A DNA stretch of 64,000 nt, taken from the NCBI GenBank assembly GCA_009776955.1, contig WRMW01000008.1, positions 18,945-82,944 on the forward strand, in the 5' to 3' direction. Numbering within the stretch: position 1 is the first letter of the stretch; each line of letters begins with the position of its first letter. The stretch is from Clostridiales bacterium (GTDB lineage: Bacteria; Bacillota; Clostridia; Peptostreptococcales; Anaerovoracaceae). The notes beneath the pieces were generated by a model. It made no database searches and was not told where the DNA came from. It worked only from the letters and a program-made list of their open reading frames with translations. The position numbers were made by a program, and so were the translations under genes. Positions 24,280 to 33,261 of this stretch are shown piece by piece.

Positions 24280-25287
24280 ATGAAGAATAGGTTTGCAAAG
24301 GTAATGATGGCGTTGGCGATGGCTGCGGTTTTGGCGCTTGGGGCGTTCGGGCTTGCGGGGTGTTCGGGGGGTGGCGCGGTAGAGCCTGTGACTACGCCCG
24401 TGCCGATATCGGCGCCCGTCGAGGATATGGGCGATGATGTTGGCGATGGGCTTGTGGTGGTGGACATGATAGGTCGAGAGGTGCGACTTTCCGGGCTGGC
24501 GGAGCGGGTTGTGGCGTTGATGCCCGCCGATGTCGAGACGCTTTACGCCATAGGCGCGGGCGATGTGCTTGTGGGCAGGGGCGAGTATTGCAATTACCCG
24601 CTTGAAGCCTTGGAAGTCCAGTCGGTGCAGTCGGGATTTGAGACGAACACCGAGCAGATAATCGCGCTTGAGCCGGACTTGCTGCTGATGACGAAGTTGG
24701 CGCAGGACGAAGGCCAGATACAGCAGTTTGAGGCGGCGGGCATAGAGGTCTTTGTGACGGACGCGCAGGATATCGAGGGGGTCTATATGGCGATAGGCCT
24801 TATCGGGCAGCTTGTCGGCAAGGAAGCGGAAGCCGAGGCCGTCGTGGGCGATATGAGGGGCGTGCTCACGGACTTGGGCGCACGATCCGCAGCAGCAGTA
24901 GAGGCGGCGGGCGGCGAGCCGGGCACTATATATTTTGAAGTCTCGCCGCTTGAGTTCGGGCTTTGGACGGCGGGCGCCGGCACATTTATGAATGAGGTTG
25001 CGGAGCTTTTGCACCTCAGAAATATTTTTTCCGACGTGTATGACTGGGCGGAGATATCGGAGGAGCAGGTGATTGAGCGTGACCCCGATTATATACTTAC
25101 CGTGGGGATGTATTTCGGGGACGGCCCGACGCCGATAGAGAGCATTCTTTCCAGGCAGGGCTGGGAGAATATCGCCGCCATAAGAAACGAGGCGATCCTG
25201 AACCTGACCGAGGACGAGCTTTCGAGGCCGGGGCCGAGGCTGGCGCTCGGGGCGCAGATGCTTTATGAGTTTGTGTATGGTGGATGA
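24280..25287 (+). CDS. btuF: Cobalamin/corrinoid ABC transporter substrate-binding lipoprotein
   Basis: 335 residues from ATG 24280 behind AGGAGAG; the longer ORF start lies in the terminator region. A signal peptide with lipobox GLAGC (about Cys26) anchors it outside the membrane. The TroA/BtuF-type two-lobed fold is shown by RVVALMPADVETLYAIGAGDVLVGRG in lobe 1, ALEPDLLLMT, and a helical linker before lobe 2. Its place immediately behind a B12 riboswitch and ahead of a FecCD permease and ATPase makes corrinoid binding very likely. Related folds also bind siderophores. Confidence 0.9.
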   Translation: MKNRFAKVMMALAMAAVLALGAFGLAGCSGGGAVEPVTTPVPISAPVEDMGDDVGDGLVVVDMIGREVRLSGLAERVVALMPADVETLYAIGAGDVLVGRGEYCNYPLEALEVQSVQSGFETNTEQIIALEPDLLLMTKLAQDEGQIQQFEAAGIEVFVTDAQDIEGVYMAIGLIGQLVGKEAEAEAVVGDMRGVLTDLGARSAAAVEAAGGEPGTIYFEVSPLEFGLWTAGAGTFMNEVAELLHLRNIFSDVYDWAEISEEQVIERDPDYILTVGMYFGDGPTPIESILSRQGWENIAAIRNEAILNLTEDELSRPGPRLALGAQMLYEFVYGG

Positions 25288-25308
25288 TAAGGGATAGTTG
25301 CATGGTGG

Positions 25309-26352
25309 ATGATGGGAAATAGCATTGTGAGAAGCGAGACGTTCAGGGCGGCGGACTATGGGTTGTTCGCCGCGCTGACGCTCGGCATATTTGTCGTATG
25401 CGTGGCGGTGGGAAGCGTGAATGTGCCGTTGGGCCATACGGCGGGGGCGCTTTGGAATGCGGTGGCGGGGCAGCCGCAGGCGGAGGGCACGGCTGCGTCC
25501 ATAATACTCACGTCGCGGCTGCCCCGCGTCATATGCGTGGCGCTCGTTGGGGCGTCGCTGTCCATCGGCGGCGGGGCTATGCAGGGCTTGTTGAAAAATC
25601 CGCTTGCGGACGGTACGACGCTAGGCGTGTCTAACGGCGCGGCGTTAGGCGCCGTCTTTGCGATGACCTTCGGCATAGCGATACCGGGCGTGCCGTTCGC
25701 GGGCACTATGGTGATGGCGATTCTATTCGCGTTTCTGTCCCTTATAATTATTCTTTCGCTCGCATACAGGCTCGATTATAGCCTGTCGACAAACACGATA
25801 ATACTCCTGGGCGTGATTTATTCCATGTTCGTCGCGAGCATCGTGTCCCTTTTGACTACTTTCGCGGGGGACAAGGTGCGGAGCATCACGTTTTGGCTAA
25901 TGGGGTCGCTTGCGGGCACGAGCTATGCGGACGCGGCGGTGTTGGCGGTGACCGCGCTCGTGTGCGGGATAATTTTGCTCAAATGCGCGCGGGAGCTAAA
26001 CGCCTTTGCGATAGGCGAGGACAACGCTCGGCATGTGGGGGTGGACGTGCGACGCGTGCGGCTAGTGGTGCTTATCACGGTGTCGGCGCTTATCGGCGTG
26101 TGCGTGTCGGTGGGCGGGACCATAGGGTTCGTCGGGTTGGTGACGCCTCATATGGTGCGGATGGTGGTGGGGCCGAACCACAAAAGGCTTTTGCCAGGCG
26201 TGATGTTCGGCGGGGCGTGCTTCTTGATGCTTGCGGACTTGATAGCGCGGACGATACTTTCGCCTAGGGAGCTGCCCATCGGGGTGGTAACGTCGCTTAT
26301 CGGGGCGGTGGTGTTTTTGGCGATTTTCTTTAGAATGAGGAAGGGGCGGTAA
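25309..26352 (+). CDS. btuC: Cobalamin ABC transporter permease (FecCD family)
   Basis: 347 residues with about ten membrane helices, forming the homodimeric channel. Family marks are SRLPRVICVALVGASLSIGGGAMQGLLKNPLADGTTLGVSNGA near the N-terminus, the cytoplasmic coupling region (GEDNARHVGVDVRRVR) and GTIGFVGLVTPHMVRM before the last helices. ATGATG at 25309 offers two start choices, and the ribosome site is weak. It is followed by the ATPase after five bases. Confidence 0.93.
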   Translation: MMGNSIVRSETFRAADYGLFAALTLGIFVVCVAVGSVNVPLGHTAGALWNAVAGQPQAEGTAASIILTSRLPRVICVALVGASLSIGGGAMQGLLKNPLADGTTLGVSNGAALGAVFAMTFGIAIPGVPFAGTMVMAILFAFLSLIIILSLAYRLDYSLSTNTIILLGVIYSMFVASIVSLLTTFAGDKVRSITFWLMGSLAGTSYADAAVLAVTALVCGIILLKCARELNAFAIGEDNARHVGVDVRRVRLVVLITVSALIGVCVSVGGTIGFVGLVTPHMVRMVVGPNHKRLLPGVMFGGACFLMLADLIARTILSPRELPIGVVTSLIGAVVFLAIFFRMRKGR

Positions 26353-26357
26353 AGTCA

Positions 26358-27119
26358 ATGCTTGAAGTGCGTAATCTGTCTGTGCGGTATGGCGACCTCG
26401 TGATAGTGGACGAGGTGAGCTTTGGCGTGGGCAGCGGCCAGTGGCTTATGATAGTCGGGCCGAACGGCGCAGGCAAATCGACAATAATCAACGCGATTTC
26501 CGGTGGGGCGCCGTATAGCGGCAGCATCGACTGCATGGGCAGGGACATTAAATCCTATAGGCCGCACGATATCGCGAAAATCATAGGCGTGCTTTCGCAG
26601 AGATATCAGATCAGCTACCCTTTTACGGTGGGCGAGATAGTGCGGCTTGGGCGGTACGCGCATTCAAAGGGCGTTTTTGCCGGCGGGTCGGACGAGGACG
26701 AGACGGCTGTCGAACGTGCCATCGACTTGACGGGCATGAGGCCGTTTTTGAACCAGTCGGCGCTGACGCTTTCGGGCGGTGAGCTCCAGCGGACGTTTCT
26801 GGCTCAGCTGTTCGCACAGGAGCCTAAGATATTGATACTTGACGAGCCGACCAACCACCTCGATTTGGTGTATCAAAAGCAGGTGTTCGCCTTGATAAGC
26901 GAGTGGCTGAAAACGCCGGGGCGGGCGGTGATATCCGTGGTTCACGACCTTTCGCTCGCGCGGGCGTACGGGACGGATGCGTTGCTGCTGCACGAGGGGA
27001 AGGTGGTATCGCAGGGCGCGGCACGGGAGACTCTGTCGCCGGAGAATTTGAACAGCGTCTATGATATGGACGTGTTCGAGTGGATGCGGACCATGTTGGA
27101 GCAGTGGGTTGAGAATTGA
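26358..27119 (+). CDS. btuD: Cobalamin ABC transporter ATP-binding protein
   Basis: 253 residues. Single ABC domain: Walker A GPNGAGKST (about 34-42), Q-loop VLSQRYQ, signature LSGGELQR, Walker B ILILDEPTNHLD and H-loop SVVHDLS. This is the iron-siderophore/B12 (FecE/BtuD) subgroup. It works with the preceding permease and lipoprotein. The 25-base gap to cobO carries AGGAGGGAA. Confidence 0.93.
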   Translation: MLEVRNLSVRYGDLVIVDEVSFGVGSGQWLMIVGPNGAGKSTIINAISGGAPYSGSIDCMGRDIKSYRPHDIAKIIGVLSQRYQISYPFTVGEIVRLGRYAHSKGVFAGGSDEDETAVERAIDLTGMRPFLNQSALTLSGGELQRTFLAQLFAQEPKILILDEPTNHLDLVYQKQVFALISEWLKTPGRAVISVVHDLSLARAYGTDALLLHEGKVVSQGAARETLSPENLNSVYDMDVFEWMRTMLEQWVEN

Positions 27120-27144
27120 GAATGGAGAGTCAGGAGGGAAAGCT

Positions 27145-27672
27145 ATGAGCAAGGGATTGATACATCTGTACATCGGCGATGGCAAGGGCAAGACGACGGC
27201 GGCCATCGGTCTGGCGGTGCGTGCTGCCGGCCGCGAGCGAAAGGTCGTGCTCGCGCAGTTTTTGAAAGGGCGCAAGACCGGCGAGGCGGCTATGCTCGAA
27301 GGGCTTGGCGTAAGCGTCATACGCTCGGAGAAGAATCGGAAGTTTTATTGCAATATGAACGATGATGAGCGCGTTGGCTTCCGTGAGGAACAAGTACGTC
27401 TGCTTGAGGAAGCAAAGGAAGCGGTTTTCGGGGGTACACAGGTCGATCTGTTGGTGCTTGACGAGGCGGTGGATACCTTGGATTTGAATATGCTTGACGA
27501 GGGGGCGCTAAAGGACTTTATTATGCAAAAGCCGGAGGACATGGAGCTCGTGATAACCGGCCGCTCCGCTCCACCGTGGCTTATTGAAATGGCTGACTAT
27601 ATTACGGAAATGAAAAAGCACAAGCACCCATATGACCGTGGCATTGACGCCCGCGAGGGCATAGAGTTTTAG
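27145..27672 (+). CDS. cobO: Corrinoid adenosyltransferase, CobA/CobO type
   Basis: 175 residues from ATG 27145 behind CAGGAGGGAA; the listed ORF start at 27061 lies inside btuD. It transfers the adenosyl group of ATP to cob(I)alamin or cobinamide. The P-loop GDGKGKTTAA (about 11-20), AQFLKGRKTGE and the LDEAVDTLDLNMLDE Walker-B region are typical of the CobA/CobO/BtuR family, not of PduO. It follows the uptake genes directly, so imported corrinoids can be adenosylated at once. Confidence 0.95.
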   Translation: MSKGLIHLYIGDGKGKTTAAIGLAVRAAGRERKVVLAQFLKGRKTGEAAMLEGLGVSVIRSEKNRKFYCNMNDDERVGFREEQVRLLEEAKEAVFGGTQVDLLVLDEAVDTLDLNMLDEGALKDFIMQKPEDMELVITGRSAPPWLIEMADYITEMKKHKHPYDRGIDAREGIEF

Positions 27673-27700
27673 CTGGCGGTACGGAAGGAAGTGTGAACGC

Positions 27701-28780
27701 ATGGACTATAAGAAAGCAATCAATGAAATCAAGGGCGCCGACGAAGCTGCGATGGCGAGCGCGCGCGATTATTGCGATACGCTTATAAAACCGCTCGGCT
27801 CGCTCGGCAGGCTTGAGGAGCTTGCCGTACGGCTTGCGGGCATAACTGGTCAGGTGAGGAACAGATTCGACAATCGTGCAATAGTGGTGATGGCGGCGGA
27901 CAACGGCGTCTGCGCGGAGGGGGTCGCGGCGGCACCGCAGGCGTTCACGCTGTTGCAGGCAATCAATATGACGCGCGGCATCTGCGGCGTTAATGTGTTC
28001 GCCAGTGCGTTCGGGGCAGAGGTCGTCGTCGTCGATATCGGCATAATGACCCCGCCCGCCACGGACGCGATAATAGACAGAAACGTGCGACGTGGCACGG
28101 ACAATATGGCCGTCGGGCCTGCAATGTCAAGGGGCGAGGCGGAGGCAGCAATAGCCGCAGGCTTCGATGTCGCATCGGAGCTTTTCAAAAACGGCTGCGA
28201 CATACTCGGCACTGGCGAAATGGGCATAGGCAACACGACGTCCACGAGCGCGTGCGCCATAGCCTTTCTCGGCATCGTGCCGGAGCTTGCCGTAGGGCGG
28301 GGAGCCGGCCTTACGGACGAAGCGCTTGCAAACAAGGTCGAGGTCGTCAAGCGGGCGCTTGCCGTAAACGCGCCTGACAAAGGCGACCCCGTAGATGTGC
28401 TCGCAAAGGTCGGAGGACTCGATATCGCAGGGCTCGCAGGTTGCTATATCGCAACGGCTTACCATAGAAAGCCCATTCTGATAGACGGCGCGATCTCAGT
28501 TGTCGCCGCCCTGATTGCGGCTCGGCTCTGCCCGCCCGCGAAAGACTTTATGATCGCGACGCACCGCTCGACGGAGCCGTCCTACGACGCAGCCATCGCC
28601 GAATTGGGCTTGAGCCCCTTCCTCGAAATGGAAATGCGGCTTGGCGAAGGCTCGGGCTGTGCGCTTGCTTTCCCGATAATTTCCGCCGCATGTGTTATGA
28701 TAAACGAAATGGGAACTTTCGCAGATATCTCATTTGACGATTCGGTGTTGGTGGACATAAGGGAAGGGACGGAAGAATGA
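27701..28780 (+). CDS. cobT: Nicotinate-nucleotide:dimethylbenzimidazole phosphoribosyltransferase
   Basis: 359 residues. It activates the lower-ligand base as alpha-ribazole phosphate. The N-terminus KPLGSLGRLEELAVRLAGI, the loop MAADNGVCAEGVAAAPQ, GEMGIGNTTSTSA and the GRGAGLTDEAL segment are canonical; the C-terminal region has the expected catalytic-type Glu in MRLGEGSGCALAFP. Length is normal. It overlaps cobU by ATGA. Its presence shows this cell attaches its own lower ligand to salvaged cobinamide. Confidence 0.96.
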   Translation: MDYKKAINEIKGADEAAMASARDYCDTLIKPLGSLGRLEELAVRLAGITGQVRNRFDNRAIVVMAADNGVCAEGVAAAPQAFTLLQAINMTRGICGVNVFASAFGAEVVVVDIGIMTPPATDAIIDRNVRRGTDNMAVGPAMSRGEAEAAIAAGFDVASELFKNGCDILGTGEMGIGNTTSTSACAIAFLGIVPELAVGRGAGLTDEALANKVEVVKRALAVNAPDKGDPVDVLAKVGGLDIAGLAGCYIATAYHRKPILIDGAISVVAALIAARLCPPAKDFMIATHRSTEPSYDAAIAELGLSPFLEMEMRLGEGSGCALAFPIISAACVMINEMGTFADISFDDSVLVDIREGTEE

Positions 28781-29331
28781 CATCTGACATCTGGCTGATA
28801 ACCGGCGGAGGGCGCAGCGGAAAGAGCGCCTATGCGGAGGGGCTTGCCGAGGGCGGCGTGCTCTATATCGCGACCGCCATAGAGACGGACGGGGAAATGG
28901 CGGAACGGATAGCCATTCACCGCGCAGCCCGTCCCCAAGACTGGATAACGTGGGAGCGACATAGCGGCTTCGAGGATATCGAACATACGTTTTCGCCAAA
29001 CGACTTCGACACCATCTTGCTCGATTGCGTCGGCAATTTGCTTATGGGGATACTTTTCGAGGAGATTCCCGATGCGGACGAGTTTGCAAGCGAGGATTTT
29101 GACCGCGTCGAGCATATGTCGATGTCGGAGGCAGACAAGCTGTGCGCCTACGCCAGAAAACACGGCAAACGCCTTGTGTTCGTCACCAACGAAGTCGGCA
29201 TGGGCATAATTCCTGGGACGCGTTATTCACGGTACTACCGTGACGCGCTCGGCCGCATCAACAAGCATATAGCCAAGGCTGCGGACAAGGCGGTGCTGAT
29301 GGTTTCGGGCATCCCGATGACGCTTAAATGA
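28777..29331 (+). CDS. cobU: Adenosylcobinamide kinase/guanylyltransferase
   Basis: 184 residues, ATG overlapping the cobT stop. It phosphorylates adenosylcobinamide and adds GMP. The P-loop is GGGRSGKSAYAE (about 10-21), followed by YIATAIETDGEMAERIAIHRAAR, which carries the conserved His used for guanylylation, and DCVGNLLMG. VTNEVGMGIIPGTRYSRYYRDALGRINKHIA near the C-terminus is a family signature. It is complete and in the normal cobT-cobU-cobS order. Confidence 0.95.
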   Translation: MTSDIWLITGGGRSGKSAYAEGLAEGGVLYIATAIETDGEMAERIAIHRAARPQDWITWERHSGFEDIEHTFSPNDFDTILLDCVGNLLMGILFEEIPDADEFASEDFDRVEHMSMSEADKLCAYARKHGKRLVFVTNEVGMGIIPGTRYSRYYRDALGRINKHIAKAADKAVLMVSGIPMTLK

Positions 29332-29341
29332 GGTTTCAAGG

Positions 29342-30124
29342 ATGAAATCATTTTTCCTGATGCTTGGGTTTTTCACACGCCTGCCCGTTCCTAAGATCGA
29401 GTTCACCGAGGAACGGTATCGCAGAGCTATGAAACTGATGCCGCTCGTCGGTCTTGTTGTCGGCGTTGTCATCGTGCTGATTTCATTGCTTCTTTCGGTG
29501 CTGCAAGTGCCTGGCCTGATTCGTGGCGGCGTGCTCGTCTGCGCCTATATCATCCTTACCGGAGGCCTACATTTCGACGGCCTTGCCGACACTTTCGATG
29601 GCGTTTTCAGCGCTCGCTCCCGCGAGCAGTCCCTTGAAATAATGAAGGACAGCCGCATCGGGGTGTTCGGGCTTCTTGGCATCGTGATGGTGGCGTTGCT
29701 CTATTTCGCCACGTTTATCGAGGCCCCGCTCCCCGCACTGCTTTTATTCCCCCTCTGCGGGCGCGCTTGCTGCCTGATATCGGCATCGCTCGCACCCTAT
29801 GCACGCGAGGACGGCATGGGCAAAGCGACTAGCGTGGAGGGCGGCCCCGCATCCGTAACGGCGGCGATTGTCGCCATTGTCGGCGCGTCATTTTTGACAA
29901 TCCCATTTGACCTATATGTTCTGCACAACAATAATTTTGCACTTTCGCTTGTTTGCTCATTGATAGCTGCCGCGGTCGCGGTATTGGTGACTGCGTGCGT
30001 AACGGCGCACTTCAAGAAAAAGCTTGGTGGCGTCACGGGTGACACTTTTGGCGCAGTTATCGAGATTTCGTCGATAGCGTATCTGCTCGTTTTCGCGATA
30101 ATCTATCAGGTATTGCCGTTATGA
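29342..30124 (+). CDS. cobS: Adenosylcobinamide-GDP ribazoletransferase (cobalamin synthase)
   Basis: 260 residues, membrane protein with several helices. It joins adenosylcobinamide-GDP to alpha-ribazole (or its phosphate), the last assembly step. The N-terminus FFLMLGFFTRLPVPK and the catalytic GGLHFDGLADTFDGVFS with its Asp pairs, followed by MKDSRIGVFG, are diagnostic. GVTGDTFGAVIEISS near the C-terminus is also conserved. It overlaps the HAD gene by ATGA. Confidence 0.95.
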   Translation: MKSFFLMLGFFTRLPVPKIEFTEERYRRAMKLMPLVGLVVGVVIVLISLLLSVLQVPGLIRGGVLVCAYIILTGGLHFDGLADTFDGVFSARSREQSLEIMKDSRIGVFGLLGIVMVALLYFATFIEAPLPALLLFPLCGRACCLISASLAPYAREDGMGKATSVEGGPASVTAAIVAIVGASFLTIPFDLYVLHNNNFALSLVCSLIAAAVAVLVTACVTAHFKKKLGGVTGDTFGAVIEISSIAYLLVFAIIYQVLPL

Positions 30125-30924
30125 AATCAAGGCTGATAGCGCTCGACATAGACGGCACCATACTCGACAGCCCTGCGGGCATCCCTGTGCCGGAGGAGGT
30201 TCGCGAGGCGGTGCGTGAGGCGCGGGATGCTGGTGCGCGCGTCTGCCTTTGTTCCTCGCGACCGTGCTATATGATGGAGGAGGTCACGAGCAGGCTCGAT
30301 GGGATAGATGCGCTTGCGGGATGCAGCGGGGCGATGATCGAGCTTGCCGGAGCGTCGGCAGGCGATTTGTTCTATCTGGACAGGATTCCCGACGCTCTTT
30401 CGCTCGCCTGCCTTGAAACGGCAAAAAGTCTGGGTGCGTATGTATCTTTTGCAGGCAGGGAGCGGATCTATGTGCTGCAAAAGGGTGTTATAGGCCTTCT
30501 GGCCGCGAAAGACCCGACATTCACGATTATGAAAGAAAAAGCGCTTGTGAAATTGTTCAAGACCGAGCAGATTTCAAGCGCCTTTATCATCACCGACCCC
30601 GATGTGCCGGCCGAAGCCGTGACGGGGGCGCCGGTGCTGAAAGACGTCAATGTCCACCACTCAGGCCATAGCTGCTTCACCATCACAAACAAGGGGACGG
30701 ACAAGGGGGCCGGAGTTCTGAGGCTTGCGGAACTCTGGGATATCCCCCAAGAAGCGATTCTTGCGGTCGGCAACGACGAGAACGACATCCCGATGCTCAA
30801 GGCTGCGGGGGTCGGGGTCGCTGTCGCAAATGCGGTTCCTAGCGTGTTCGCCGCCGCCGACTGGGTCGCACCAAGCGTCCGACAGGCGGGCGCCGCCGCC
30901 GCTATACGACGGTATGCACTATGA
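30121..30924 (+). CDS. Cof-type HAD-superfamily phosphatase
   Basis: 267 residues. Motif I is LDIDGTILDS with the nucleophile Asp8, motif II CSSRP, motif III Lys near NKGTDKGAG, and motif IV GNDENDIPML. The large C2B cap between motifs II and III marks the Cof/YbjI group that hydrolyses sugar and nucleotide phosphates. It is translationally coupled to cobS (ATGA) at the end of the cobalamin operon. No cobC is visible in the window, so it could act as the missing alpha-ribazole phosphate or adenosylcobalamin phosphate phosphatase; that is inference from position only. Confidence 0.88.
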   Translation: MKSRLIALDIDGTILDSPAGIPVPEEVREAVREARDAGARVCLCSSRPCYMMEEVTSRLDGIDALAGCSGAMIELAGASAGDLFYLDRIPDALSLACLETAKSLGAYVSFAGRERIYVLQKGVIGLLAAKDPTFTIMKEKALVKLFKTEQISSAFIITDPDVPAEAVTGAPVLKDVNVHHSGHSCFTITNKGTDKGAGVLRLAELWDIPQEAILAVGNDENDIPMLKAAGVGVAVANAVPSVFAAADWVAPSVRQAGAAAAIRRYAL

Positions 30925-30975
30925 TATGCGTCCAAGGTTTTGCTTTTATCTGCGGTTGCGTGATAAACTCTCACC

Positions 30976-31434
30976 ATGAAATATTATTACGTTTATGAAT
31001 ACCCCACTGGGCCTGTCCGCATTGCGGAAGCGGACGGGAGCATAGTGGGGGTGACCTTCGCAGGTACGAACCCGCCCGGCGGCTTTGAGGAGCGTGAGTC
31101 GCCGCTGATAAAGCGGGCGGTGAAGCAGCTCGACGAATATTTTGCAGGAAAGCGCCGTGAATTCGACTTGCCGCTTGCGTTTAGCGGCACGGACTTTCAG
31201 CGAAAGGTCTGGGCGGCCTTGCTTACGATACCTTACGGCGAGACCCGCACCTACGGCGAGATAGCGGCACAGATAGGCAACCCCCAGGCCGCCCGCGCCG
31301 TCGGCATGGCAAACAACCGCAACCCCATATCCATCATCTGCCCGTGCCACAGGGTTATAGGCGCAAACGGCGCCCTCGTCGGCTATGGCGGCGGCCTCCC
31401 CGCAAAGCGGCTGTTGCTCGACCTCGAAAAGTGA
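30976..31434 (+). CDS. ogt: Methylated-DNA--[protein]-cysteine S-methyltransferase
   Basis: 152 residues. It repairs O6-methylguanine in a suicide reaction. The active-site PCHRVIG contains the acceptor Cys; FQRKVWAALLTIPYGETRTYGEIAAQIG and AVGMANNRNPISIICPCHR are the conserved DNA-binding and catalytic core, ending GYGGGLPAKRLLLDLE. The short N-terminal domain is typical of stand-alone Ogt. A stem-loop overlaps its stop codon. Confidence 0.95.
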   Translation: MKYYYVYEYPTGPVRIAEADGSIVGVTFAGTNPPGGFEERESPLIKRAVKQLDEYFAGKRREFDLPLAFSGTDFQRKVWAALLTIPYGETRTYGEIAAQIGNPQAARAVGMANNRNPISIICPCHRVIGANGALVGYGGGLPAKRLLLDLEK

Positions 31435-31452
31435 CGGCAGCCCCCGTCACTT
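31429..31452 (+). terminator. Stem-loop at the ogt stop codon
   Basis: AAGTGACGG (31429-31437), a six-base loop and CCGTCACTT (31444-31452) form a perfect 9-bp stem that includes the ogt TGA. It lacks a T run, so it may be a weak bidirectional terminator between the convergent ogt and putP genes. The remainder of the 139-base gap shows nothing else. Confidence 0.45.
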
Positions 31453-31573
31453 GCATTATCGTAGCTAATCGCATAAAAAGACGCCGCCTCCGACCTCGCC
31501 GCAAAGCGACAATCGAACGACAGCGTCTCCCTTATTATTAAATTGTGCTATTCCCTAAAGTTATGCCCTAGAA

Positions 31574-33106
31574 CTACGCCTCCTGTACGTCTTCGGCCTC
31601 CGGCAAGGGCTGCTGCGTCCTCTCGAACTCGTGCATCATTTCCTCGGACGGCGGCTTTGTCATAAGGCTTACAACGATGCCGAACACAAGCGAGATGGCG
31701 AAGCCCGGCGCAAGCGAGTAAAGCTCCGTGGCGTCGCCTATCGTGGTGCCGGCAAAGGGTATATAGTCCCAGACGATGACGGTCAGGCCGCCGGCGATGA
31801 TGGCCGCCGCAGCACCGGCGCGGTTGATGCGCTTCCAGTAGAGCGAGAGCAGTATAAGCGCCCCGAACGCGGAGCCGAAGCCCGCCCATGCGTTGGACAC
31901 GAGCGACATAACATTTGAATTGTGGTCGAGCGCGATGACAAATGCGATGACTGCGACTGCTACGACCGCGATGCGGCTGACCCATACATAGTGCTTGTCG
32001 GTGGCGTCGCGCTTGGCGGTGGTCTTGTAAATGTCGCTCGTGATGGAGGATGCCGTGACCAAGAGCTGCGAATCCGCCGTGGACATGATGGCGGCGAGGA
32101 TGCCGCAGAGGAAGAACCCAGCGAGAAGCGGCAGATACGCAACGGCGTTCTCGCCCATAAAGACGCTTTGTATCATTTGGATGAATACGGTTTCGGGATT
32201 TTCCAAGCCGGGGGTGAACGCCTGTCCGACAACGCCGACGATAATGGCGAATATAAGCGTAAAGACGACCCAGACGATGGCTATAGCCGCAGACCGCTTT
32301 ACGCGGCTTTCGGACTTGATTGCCATAAAGCGAATTAATATGTGCGGCATACCGAAGTAGCCGAGCCCCCACGCAAGCTGTGAAATGATAGATACTGCCG
32401 TGATGGTATTGCCTGAGCCGTCGTTGAGCGGGTCAAGCATATCAGACGGCACTATAGCTGTGACCGCGTCCATGCCTCCGAGCGCCGCAAGAGCCAAAAG
32501 CGGTACGGCGATGATGGCGGCAAGCATCAGCAGGCCTTGGATAAGGTCTGTCCAGCAGACGGCAGAAAACCCTCCCAAGAAAGTATAGATGAGGATAACA
32601 AGCACGCCGATCAGCAGAGCCACATTATAGTCGATTCCAAACAATTGCGAGAACAGCGTGCCGCCCGCCACGAAGCCCGAGGCTGTGTAGATGGCGAAGA
32701 ACAGGGTTATGAAGCATGCCGCCGCCACGCGGAGTATGCGGGACGTATCGTGGAAGCGGTTCTCGAGATACTCCGGTATGGTGATGGAGTTCTTCGCCAC
32801 GATGGTGTACCTGCGAAGGCGTTTTGCGACCAGCACCCAGTTGAGCGCCGTGCCTATGGCAAGCCCCACGGCGATCCAAAGCTGACCAGTGCCGAAGGCG
32901 TACACCGCCCCCGGAAGCCCCATAAGCAGCCAGCCCGACATATCGGACGCCTGCGCCGACATCGCCGCCACCCATGAGTTGAGCTTGCGACCGCCAAGAA
33001 AGTAATTTGACAGGTCGGATGAGCGCTTGAAGAAAAACGCCCCGATAAAAATCATTATTGCCGCATATATAAGAAAAGCGACAATAATCCATACACTATC
33101 TCCCAT
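31574..33106 (-). CDS. putP: Sodium/proline symporter
   Basis: 510 residues from ATG 33106 behind GGAGG. It is a 13-helix LeuT-fold Na+/solute symporter of the SSS family. The start YAAIMIFIGAFFFKRSSDLSNYFLGGRKLNSWVAAMSAQASDMSGWLLMGLPGA is the PutP signature, with the Na+-site Ser residues and the proline-binding region present. The C-terminal tail is acidic (EEMMHEFERTQQPLPEAEDVQEA). It is divergent from the flavin reductase at 33262; the 155-base gap has TATACT-like -10 elements on both strands. The specificity assignment is good, but pantothenate and other SSS members are related. Confidence 0.92.
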   Translation of the reverse strand: MGDSVWIIVAFLIYAAIMIFIGAFFFKRSSDLSNYFLGGRKLNSWVAAMSAQASDMSGWLLMGLPGAVYAFGTGQLWIAVGLAIGTALNWVLVAKRLRRYTIVAKNSITIPEYLENRFHDTSRILRVAAACFITLFFAIYTASGFVAGGTLFSQLFGIDYNVALLIGVLVILIYTFLGGFSAVCWTDLIQGLLMLAAIIAVPLLALAALGGMDAVTAIVPSDMLDPLNDGSGNTITAVSIISQLAWGLGYFGMPHILIRFMAIKSESRVKRSAAIAIVWVVFTLIFAIIVGVVGQAFTPGLENPETVFIQMIQSVFMGENAVAYLPLLAGFFLCGILAAIMSTADSQLLVTASSITSDIYKTTAKRDATDKHYVWVSRIAVVAVAVIAFVIALDHNSNVMSLVSNAWAGFGSAFGALILLSLYWKRINRAGAAAAIIAGGLTVIVWDYIPFAGTTIGDATELYSLAPGFAISLVFGIVVSLMTKPPSEEMMHEFERTQQPLPEAEDVQEA

Positions 33107-33261
33107 AACAAACCTCCATAACATTCATACTATTATTCCAATACCAATAGCGAGAAGTATAACAGAAAAACGCTTGCAAGACTATGTTGCGACAAAAAAT
33201 GGAGTATACTTGCATTGTATTGAAAAGCAGGTAAATGGGCGTGAGCTCAAGGAGGCGGGAA

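Noticed and set aside
24175-25437. 420-residue minus-strand ORF opposite btuF
   Set aside because: It is antisense to a clear lipoprotein gene and runs through the riboswitch terminator; no family features.
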